DNA of 7,515 bases from OMOG01 sp041485845. GTDB taxonomy: Bacteria; Acidobacteriota; Terriglobia; Bryobacterales; Bryobacteraceae. Below are positions 1 to 4,090 of the stretch, piece after piece. Location of the stretch: assembly GCA_041485845.1 (NCBI GenBank), contig JBGPKH010000454.1:1-7515 (forward strand), in the 5' to 3' direction. Each line of letters opens with the position of its first letter. Position 1 is the stretch's first letter. Under the pieces are notes generated by a model. It made no database searches and was not told the origin of the DNA. It worked only from the letters and a program-made list of their open reading frames with translations. A program made the position numbers and the translations under genes.

Positions 1-1
1 G

Positions 2-235
2 GAGGACCTGCTGGCCGCCGACAAAGCCGCTCGTGAACGCGCCATGGACCTGATCGGGATCTACCATTCGCATCCCGATTGCGACGCCTATTTTTCCAGG
101 ACCGATTTGCAGAATTCCTGCCCGTGGTATTCGTTCGTTGTGCTATCCGTCCGGAAGGGCGAATTCCACCACGCCAACAGTTGGCTGCCGAACTTCGAAC
201 AGACCGAAGCGGCGAAAGAGGAGTTGATCTACTGA
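2..235 (+). CDS. JAMM/MPN (M67 family) metallopeptidase, 3' fragment
   Basis: This is the C-terminal 77 codons of a gene that begins before the window. The reading frame is open from base 2 to the TGA at 233-235. Bases 65-106 encode the full JAMM zinc signature H-S-H, seven residues, S, two residues, D (HSHPDCDAYFSRTD). In this family the two histidines and the aspartate bind zinc. The upstream catalytic glutamate would lie outside the window. Bacterial JAMM proteins of this size act on small ubiquitin-like sulfur carriers: Mec+ releases cysteine from CysO, and QbsD trims QbsE to expose its diglycine. Only one base separates this stop from the start of the Ubl-E1-rhodanese gene, so the two are almost certainly co-transcribed and probably act on each other. 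An ATG at 44 lies in frame but is not the true start, because it would remove most of the fold. The family call is firm; the substrate is inferred from context. Confidence 0.9.
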   Translation, partial: EDLLAADKAARERAMDLIGIYHSHPDCDAYFSRTDLQNSCPWYSFVVLSVRKGEFHHANSWLPNFEQTEAAKEELIY

Positions 236-236
236 T

Positions 237-1691
237 ATGGCCAAAGTCTTAATCCCGACACCCTTGCGGCAGTTCACGGGGAAGCTGGACTCGGTGAGCG
301 TGACCGGCGCGACCGTGGGAGAAGTGCTGCAAGCGCTCACCACCCAGTACCCCGACCTGCGCAAGCAGATTTTCAACGACGAGGGCAAAGTCCGCAGCTT
401 CGTCAACGTCTACCTGAATGACGAAGACATTCGTTACCTGACCAAGGATGCCACCCCGGCCGAGGACGGCGATACGATCTCGCTGGTGCCTTCGATCGCC
501 GGGGGTTCGACGGTCACAGCTCCCCCCGAGGAAGCCACGCTGTCGAACGATGAAATCCTGCGCTACAGCCGCCACCTGATCATCCCCGAAGTGGGCATCG
601 ACGGCCAGAAGAAGCTCAAGGCTGCCAAGGTGCTCCTGGTGGGCGCGGGCGGTCTGGGCGCGCCGCTCGGGCTGTACCTGGCCGCGGCCGGGGTCGGCCG
701 CATCGGCATCGTGGATTTCGACGTGGTGGACTTCACCAATTTGCAGCGCCAGGTGATCCACGCCACACAGGACGTCGGCAGGAAGAAGCTCGATTCCGCC
801 GCCGAGAAGATGCACGCCATCAATCCGAACGTGCAGATTGTGAAGCACGAGACGGCGCTCGCCAGCGACAACGCGCTCGATATCCTGAAGGACTACGATC
901 TCGTCGTCGATGGCACCGACAACTTCCCCACGCGCTACCTGGTAAACGACGCGTGCGTGCTGCTGGGCAAGCCCAACGTCTACGGATCGATCTTCCGCTT
1001 CGAAGGCCAGGCCACCGTCTTCGCTTACCAAGGCGGGCCGTGCTACCGCTGCCTGTATCCGGAACCGCCACCCCCGGGCCTGGTCCCCAGTTGCGCCGAG
1101 GGCGGCGTGCTGGGAATTCTGCCCGGCACTATCGGCCTGATCCAGGCCACCGAAGCGGTGAAGCTGATTCTCGGCATCGGCGAGCCGCTCGTCGGACGCC
1201 TGCTGCTGTACGATGCGCTGGGAATGAAGTTCCGCGAGCTGAAGCTGCGCAAGAATCCCGACTGCCCGGTGTGCGGCGAACACCGCACAATCACCAAGCT
1301 GATCGATTACCATCAGTTTTGTGGGGTGCCGCAGCCCCAGGCCGCCCCCGCAGTTCAGGAGACCAAGGTGAACGAAGGCGAAATCGACGTCACGGAGGTG
1401 AAACAAAAGATCGATCGCGGCGATAAATTCGTATTGATCGACGTGCGCGAGCCGCACGAGTACAGGATCTGCAACATCCCCGGGGCGAAGCTGATTCCGC
1501 TCGGCGAGTTTCCCAAACACGTCGGCGAGTTCGATCCCGAAGCGGACATCGTGATCCACTGCCGCAGCGGCATGCGCAGCGCCAAGGCCTGCGGGGTACT
1601 GCGCCAGGCAGGATTCCAGCACGTACGCAACATGGTGGGCGGGATTCTCGCGTGGAGCGACAAGGTCGATCCCAGCGTGCCGAAGTATTGA
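237..1691 (+). CDS. moeB: MoaD/ThiS-like Ubl – MoeB/ThiF E1 – rhodanese fusion protein
   Basis: This 484-residue protein joins three parts of a sulfur-carrier pathway. Residues 1-90 are a ubiquitin-like MoaD/ThiS domain ending in the diglycine G89-G90 (SIAGG). Residues ~103-355 are a MoeB/ThiF-type adenylyltransferase. It has the nucleotide loop GAGGLG (136-141), the NLQRQ motif (168-172), the Mg/ATP aspartate in DGTDN (225-229), two zinc CxxC pairs (C269/C272, C343/C346), and C286 at the position of the ThiF/Uba4 thiolating cysteine. Residues ~383-480 are a rhodanese with active loop CRSGMR (C442). The expected chemistry is adenylation of a carrier C-terminus and transfer of persulfide sulfur from the rhodanese, in the cytoplasm. 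The ATG at 237 follows a GAGGAG at 218-223 and sits one base after the JAMM stop. The odd point is the Ubl diglycine, which is internal and must be cut free, or left unused, before adenylation. E1-rhodanese proteins (MoeZ, Uba4) are well known; the extra N-terminal Ubl is less usual. Confidence 0.95.
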   Translation: MAKVLIPTPLRQFTGKLDSVSVTGATVGEVLQALTTQYPDLRKQIFNDEGKVRSFVNVYLNDEDIRYLTKDATPAEDGDTISLVPSIAGGSTVTAPPEEATLSNDEILRYSRHLIIPEVGIDGQKKLKAAKVLLVGAGGLGAPLGLYLAAAGVGRIGIVDFDVVDFTNLQRQVIHATQDVGRKKLDSAAEKMHAINPNVQIVKHETALASDNALDILKDYDLVVDGTDNFPTRYLVNDACVLLGKPNVYGSIFRFEGQATVFAYQGGPCYRCLYPEPPPPGLVPSCAEGGVLGILPGTIGLIQATEAVKLILGIGEPLVGRLLLYDALGMKFRELKLRKNPDCPVCGEHRTITKLIDYHQFCGVPQPQAAPAVQETKVNEGEIDVTEVKQKIDRGDKFVLIDVREPHEYRICNIPGAKLIPLGEFPKHVGEFDPEADIVIHCRSGMRSAKACGVLRQAGFQHVRNMVGGILAWSDKVDPSVPKY

Positions 1692-1768
1692 AGGTCAACG
1701 CTCAACACGCCGCCTGACAGCCGCGAACTGAGCCTTCCTGCCGCCTCGCGCAGATTCGGATACACGGC

Positions 1769-1774
1769 TACAAT
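1769..1774 (+). promoter_or_regulatory. -10 element placing the transcript start on the DinB-like gene's ATG
   Basis: TACAAT lies six bases before the ATG at 1781, so the usual start site (seven bases after the hexamer) would be the A of that ATG. There is no Shine-Dalgarno sequence between the hexamer and the ATG, and no strong -35 was seen. The arrangement fits a leaderless mRNA. It also argues against the in-frame GTG at 1775, which would not be transcribed. Confidence 0.5.
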
Positions 1775-1780
1775 GTGGTC

Positions 1781-2287
1781 ATGGTCAGATTGGAGCACGT
1801 GCTCGATTCCTGGAAGACGGTCCGGGGGGATACCATTCATGCCGTCGAAGATTTTCCGGCCGATGAGCTCGACTTTCGTCCCACGCCCGAGGTGATGACC
1901 TTCGGAGAGCTCGCCCGCCACATTTTGGATGCGGGCGATGGGCTGACCGGACTGCTGCTCTCCGGCGACGACAATCTCGCAACACCCGATTTTCGCGAGA
2001 AGCTGATGAAGCACGCCCGCAATGCCGGCTCCGGAGCCGCCGGCCTGGCCACCGCTCTGCGGGAATCGATCGACCAGCGGACTGCGCAACTGGCCGCTCA
2101 GCCCGCGGATTTCTTCTCGCACGCGATCACGCGCTTCGACGGCCAAAGAGTGACGCGGCTGGAGATGCTCCAAATGATCAAGGAACACGAATTGACGCAC
2201 CGCGCCACGATGTTTCTCTACCTGCGGTTGAAGGGTATCGTGCCCGCCACCACCCGCCGCCGGATGGCCAAGCAGGCCGCCAAGTAA
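1781..2287 (+). CDS. DinB/YfiT-like four-helix putative metal-dependent protein
   Basis: This 168-residue protein has the features of the DinB/YfiT superfamily: mostly helical, with a histidine in helix 2 (H47, context ELARHILDAGDG) and an HxxxH pair in the last long helix (H136 and H140, context KEHELTHR). In the family these three histidines bind a divalent metal such as nickel or zinc. Members include thiol-dependent S-transferases (bacillithiol or mycothiol) and many of unknown substrate. The length matches the usual 150-175 residues. No signal peptide is visible, so it is probably cytoplasmic. The ATG at 1781 is preferred over the in-frame GTG at 1775 because the -10 element ends at 1774. 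The 89-bp gap from the E1 gene and the separate -10 suggest its own transcription unit. The C-terminus is basic (TTRRRMAKQAAK). The family call is good; the substrate is unknown. Confidence 0.85.
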   Translation: MVRLEHVLDSWKTVRGDTIHAVEDFPADELDFRPTPEVMTFGELARHILDAGDGLTGLLLSGDDNLATPDFREKLMKHARNAGSGAAGLATALRESIDQRTAQLAAQPADFFSHAITRFDGQRVTRLEMLQMIKEHELTHRATMFLYLRLKGIVPATTRRRMAKQAAK

Positions 2288-2317
2288 AAAAAAGGCGCTC
2301 GCGGTGCGTAACGGGGC

Positions 2318-2345
2318 TTGCCAAGCTGGCAGTCTTTCGTATAAC
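2318..2345 (+). promoter_or_regulatory. Sigma70-type promoter of the acidic zinc-ribbon gene
   Basis: TTGCCA (2318-2323) and TATAAC (2340-2345) are separated by 16 bp, which predicts a start near 2352. A strong ribosome binding site, GGGAGGA (2357-2363), then lies seven bases before the ATG at 2371. The -35 overlaps a small palindrome, TGCCA-AGC-TGGCA (2319-2331), which could be an operator half or simply chance. Confidence 0.6.
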
Positions 2346-2370
2346 AGTAGTATTTTGGGAGGAATGCTGC

Positions 2371-2589
2371 ATGGTCACGTGTCCGGTATGCGATGGCACA
2401 ATCGATGTGGACGAAGAGGACGTCGACGAAGGCGACACCATCAGTTGCGATGAATGTGGCGCGGACCTGAAAGTCGTGAGCACCGATCCCCTGGAATTGG
2501 AATCGGCCGAAGACCTCGAGGAAGAAGAGGAAGACGAGGAGGATTTCCTCGAAGACGACGAGGAAGAGCCCGAGGAGGACTGGAAATAG
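2371..2589 (+). CDS. LysW-like zinc-ribbon protein with acidic tail, lacking the terminal Glu
   Basis: This is a 72-residue protein. Residues 1-38 form a zinc ribbon with C4-P-V-C7 and C26-D-E-C29, followed by ADLKVVSTDPLEL. That closely resembles LysW/ArgW, the amino-group carrier of lysine and arginine biosynthesis in Thermus, Deinococcus and archaea. The rest is an acidic tail: 35 of the 72 residues are Asp or Glu, and only two are Lys. True LysW ends in EDWGE, and its terminal glutamate is the attachment point for the substrate. This protein ends EEDWK, so the tryptophan is kept but the terminal glutamate is not. No LysX-type ligase gene is nearby. It may therefore be a LysW relative with another role, such as binding a basic partner or metal. 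The start is fixed by GGGAGGA seven bases upstream. The relation to LysW is well supported; carrier function is doubtful. Confidence 0.85.
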   Translation: MVTCPVCDGTIDVDEEDVDEGDTISCDECGADLKVVSTDPLELESAEDLEEEEEDEEDFLEDDEEEPEEDWK

Positions 2590-2652
2590 GTGCCGGCCGC
2601 CATAAATGTAACAGGCGCGCCTGCCGCTGCGTCCAACAGGAGGGAGGGTCAC

Positions 2653-3012
2653 ATGCGCACGATCTGGCTGGTACTGGTGGGGGTCCTCCTCTTGGTTTGC
2701 GTCCCCGCCGGATTCGGGCAGGGTAAGAAGAAAGCCGACGATCAAAACCGCAGCGTTCAGGGCGCCGTCACTTCGGCCGGCGATCAGGCGGTGGCCGGGG
2801 CGGTGGTGCAGTTGAAGAACACCAAGAGCCTGCAGATCCGCTCTTTCATTACCAAGGAAGACGGGACCTATTATTTCCACGGGCTGAGCCCCGACGTCGA
2901 TTACGAGCTCAAAGCCGACTCCCAGGGCGCCGCGAGCGGCACCAAGACCCTGAGTTCTTTCGATTCGCGAAAGCAGGCTACCATCAACCTCAAGTTGAAC
3001 CCCAAGAAGTAA
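2653..3012 (+). CDS. Small secreted carboxypeptidase-regulatory-like (CarboxypepD_reg) protein
   Basis: This is a 119-residue protein. Residues 1-23 form a signal peptide: a short basic start (MRTIW), a hydrophobic core LVLVGVLLLVCVPAG, and probable cleavage near FGQ-G. C16 is not in a good lipobox, because the residue before it is Val. After a basic linker (GKKKADDQNR), residues ~34-116 form a single prealbumin-like beta-sandwich. It has the typical pattern VQGAVT...AVAGAVVQLKN...EDGTYYFHGLSP..DYELKA. In larger proteins this domain precedes peptidases or TonB receptors; alone it is probably a small periplasmic or surface protein of unknown ligand. The ATG at 2653 has a strong Shine-Dalgarno (AGGAGGGAGGG, 2638-2648). 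An in-frame GTG at 2590 is unlikely, since it would put 21 residues before the signal peptide. It lies 63 bp after the zinc-ribbon gene and may share its transcript. Confidence 0.85.
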   Translation: MRTIWLVLVGVLLLVCVPAGFGQGKKKADDQNRSVQGAVTSAGDQAVAGAVVQLKNTKSLQIRSFITKEDGTYYFHGLSPDVDYELKADSQGAASGTKTLSSFDSRKQATINLKLNPKK

Positions 3013-3226
3013 GGGGTTCGTCATGAAACAACCTTCTCATCGCTCCCTTTGGTCGCGGTTCAGTAACTTGCCTCCTGCCGCGCCGCGACCGGGGGGAGCG
3101 GTCCCGCAATTGGCAACGTTGTTTCGGGACAAGGTCTTAAGGGGCCCCCGGCCACCACCTTGCCCCACCGGGCCGCTACTTTGCCCAGGAACTCGGCTAC
3201 GCGTACGCGTGGAAGGCGGCGAGCAG
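3013..3226. other. Gene-free stretch with consecutive inverted repeats
   Basis: No convincing gene was found here. The stretch holds an 18-bp inverted repeat (3041-3058 with 3083-3100), then GTCCCG (3101-3106) with CGGGAC (3125-3130), then CAAGGT (3130-3135) with ACCTTG (3157-3162) around a GGGGCCCC palindrome. None is followed by a T-run, so they are not ordinary intrinsic terminators. ORFs crossing the stretch are Pro/Arg/Gly-rich and look like chance products of high GC. Confidence 0.55.
3041..3100. repeat. Long inverted repeat, 18-bp arms
   Basis: The left arm CGCTCCCTTTGGTCGCGG (3041-3058) and right arm CCGCGACCGGGGGGAGCG (3083-3100) pair at 15 of 18 positions as DNA. The three exceptions are TTT facing GGG, which would form G-U wobbles in RNA, so an RNA copy could pair along all 18. 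The loop is 24 nt. It starts 28 bases after the stop of the preceding gene. Confidence 0.75.
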
Positions 3227-3266
3227 TGGGGCAGGTTGGCACCCTGCGGCGGATTGTTAATCCGCC
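3226..3266 (+). repeat. GGGGCAGG hairpin repeat, copy A
   Basis: Copy A begins GTGGGGCAGG and has two hairpins. The first, GCAGG (3231-3235) with CCTGC (3243-3247), is decayed next to the loop. The second, GGCGGATT (3248-3255), loop GTT, AATCCGCC (3259-3266), is a perfect 8-bp stem with a 3-nt loop. It has the same two-hairpin architecture as copies B and D. Confidence 0.8.
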
Positions 3267-3330
3267 TGCCGCCCGTGGGTGCGCCGCTGCGACTCGGAGA
3301 AACGCCTGTACCGTTTGCGGCTTGCCGCTA

Positions 3331-3376
3331 TGTGGGGCAGGTTGTGAACCTGCGGGCCGATTGCCAATCGGCCCGC
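3331..3376 (+). repeat. GGGGCAGG hairpin repeat, copy B
   Basis: Copy B begins TGTGGGGCAGG. Stem 1 is GCAGGTT (3337-3343), loop GTG, AACCTGC (3347-3353). Stem 2 is GGGCCGATT (3354-3362), loop GCC, AATCGGCCC (3366-3374), and can extend to 11 bp at the expense of stem 1. Both stems are perfect and both loops are 3 nt. Confidence 0.85.
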
Positions 3377-3397
3377 GTGGCCTTTGCCAACCGCCGC

Positions 3398-3420
3398 GCA
3401 GGATGCCATCCTGCCCCACA
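3398..3420 (-). repeat. GGGGCAGG hairpin repeat, half copy in reverse orientation
   Basis: GCAGGAT (3398-3404), loop GCC, ATCCTGC (3408-3414) is a perfect 7-bp stem followed by CCCCACA. Read on the minus strand it is TGTGGGGCAGG then the hairpin, matching stem 1 of copies B and D. Its last 11 bases (3410-3420) are the exact reverse complement of 3331-3341, so 3331-3420 forms one large inverted unit. Confidence 0.8.
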
Positions 3421-3438
3421 GGCGGATTCGCAAGGTTT

Positions 3439-3612
3439 TCAACGGTGTACGAGAATCGGCCAATCTGCAATAGTTATTTCCTGACAAGCCCTCAGCTCCC
3501 GCTGTTCCCCTGCTCGGTGCTCCAGGTAGTGACGCTCCAGGCTGGAGTGCGAGTGGGAACTCCACCGGCAGACCCCGCAGCGGAATGGCTTTACGCATGG
3601 ATGGTTCTGCAT
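3439..3612 (-). CDS. Possible microprotein with one C2H2 zinc finger
   Basis: A minus-strand ORF of 57 residues starts at the ATG 3612-3610. Residues 10-32 match the classical C2H2 pattern: F-x-C12-x2-C15, twelve residues, H28-x3-H32, with L25 at the conserved core position. It is preceded by VKPF and followed by HRAGEQ, reminiscent of the TGEKPF linker between tandem fingers. The usual aromatic four residues after the second cysteine is a serine (S19). Codons from the finger to about residue 42 are strongly GC at the third base; the C-terminal tail (EITIADWPILV) is not. That suggests a true coding core with a degraded or spliced-on end. No convincing ribosome binding site precedes the ATG, and a TTG at 3660 is an alternative start. 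A zinc-finger DNA-binding role is inferred. It may be a fragment or a chance ORF. Confidence 0.35.
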   Translation of the reverse strand: MQNHPCVKPFRCGVCRWSSHSHSSLERHYLEHRAGEQRELRACQEITIADWPILVHR

Positions 3613-3726
3613 ATTTACTGAGTCACAAGTTTTGGCGGAAAATTTTCTGAATCGTTTCAATCACTTCCGGATCTCAAGACCGTTAGCCCAATAATCGCCT
3701 GCTATATCTGAATCCAGGAGGAACCG

Positions 3727-3954
3727 ATGCCCCAACCTGCCAACCCCGTCTCCATCGCCCGCCGCGGCAAGCTTTCCCTCGGCCCTGTCGGGCGCCGCAG
3801 CAAGGCTTGTGACGCATCGCGCGGAAAAAACCCCTCCGATGCGTCACAAAACACCCGGGAATCTTGCGTCACACGCCCGAGACTCGGGAGACGCATCTTG
3901 CGAAAAAAGACCTCCAGATGCGTCTCCCAACTTCGCGTCCCCTCCGCAACCTGA
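3727..3954 (+). CDS. Short basic ORF with strong ribosome binding site, interrupted by hairpins
   Basis: This 75-residue ORF has an excellent start: AGGAGG (3717-3722) four bases before the ATG, and a possible -10 TATATC at 3703-3708. The first 26 residues (through SIARRGKLSLGPVGRRSK) look coding. They recall short proteins common in Acidobacteriota that begin with an ARR...LSxGP-type segment; that is a memory-based resemblance, not a search. From about residue 28 the frame runs through two structured hairpins (3807-3849 and 3886-3928) that sit in different frames from each other, so the peptide there is probably not under protein selection. The likely explanations are a small gene broken by insertion of the hairpin element, or a translated leader for the downstream peptidase. 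No function can be assigned. Confidence 0.35.
   Translation: MPQPANPVSIARRGKLSLGPVGRRSKACDASRGKNPSDASQNTRESCVTRPRLGRRILRKKTSRCVSQLRVPSAT
3807..3849. repeat. Twin hairpin 1 (13-bp stem, 17-nt loop)
   Basis: The arms TTGTGACGCATCG (3807-3819) and CGATGCGTCACAA (3837-3849) are perfectly complementary. The 17-nt loop contains GCGG, six As and CCCCTC. The core GACGCATC and the loop layout recur in the hairpin 79 bp downstream. Confidence 0.9.
3886..3928. repeat. Twin hairpin 2 (13-bp stem, 17-nt loop)
   Basis: The arms GGGAGACGCATCT (3886-3898) and AGATGCGTCTCCC (3916-3928) are perfectly complementary around a 17-nt loop with GCG, six As and CCTCC. The left arm can instead pair upstream: CCCGAG (3876-3881) with CTCGGG (3883-3888), and TGCGTC (3865-3870) with GACGCA (3890-3895). 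Two exclusive folds are therefore possible. Confidence 0.9.
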
Positions 3955-4090
3955 AGAAATAGAAATACTTACAGCGGCGAGAATAATAACTCGACACACC
4001 CGAAGAACTTGCGTCTCCCCGCGGCAATTACCGGACCTCGGAAACCGCGGCAGTACCTGTGATACGCTTCCTCGAAGGAGAACGAACAAA
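3955..4090 (+). promoter_or_regulatory. Leader region of the S10 peptidase gene
   Basis: No further gene was seen between the short ORF and the peptidase start. The stretch includes an AT-rich part (3956-3992), two CCGCGG sites (4019-4024, 4045-4050) that can pair around an inner CCG/CGG, and the Shine-Dalgarno AAGGAG (4075-4080) ten bases before the ATG at 4091. No good -35/-10 pair was recognised. A CTTGCGTC at 4008-4015 repeats the half-site motif of the twin hairpins. Confidence 0.45.

Noticed and set aside
249..1622. 457-codon minus-strand open frame opposite the E1 fusion gene
   Set aside because: It is a shadow of the GC-rich plus-strand gene, with low-complexity Ala/Val/His/Asp-rich content and no recognisable domain.
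1355..2200. 281-codon minus-strand open frame
   Set aside because: It spans the end of one good gene, an intergenic gap and the DinB-like gene on the opposite strand, and has no family features.
2371..2589. Naming the acidic zinc ribbon lysW
   Set aside because: It lacks the terminal glutamate needed for amino-group carrying, and no lysine or arginine pathway gene is adjacent.
2653..2700. Lipoprotein signal in the beta-sandwich protein
   Set aside because: C16 is preceded by Val rather than Gly, Ala or Ser, so the lipobox is poor and ordinary signal peptidase cleavage near FGQ is more likely.
3226..3420. CRISPR array
   Set aside because: Repeats are palindromic, irregularly spaced, in both orientations, and have no regular spacers or cas genes nearby.
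3023..3621. Plus-strand open frames of about 150 codons through the repeat region
   Set aside because: They run through inverted repeats, have Pro/Arg/Gly-rich content and no domain, and so are likely chance ORFs.
3809..4090. N-terminal extension of the S10 peptidase frame back to 3809
   Set aside because: The extension crosses both twin hairpins and would bury a clear signal peptide. The ATG at 4091 has its own Shine-Dalgarno.
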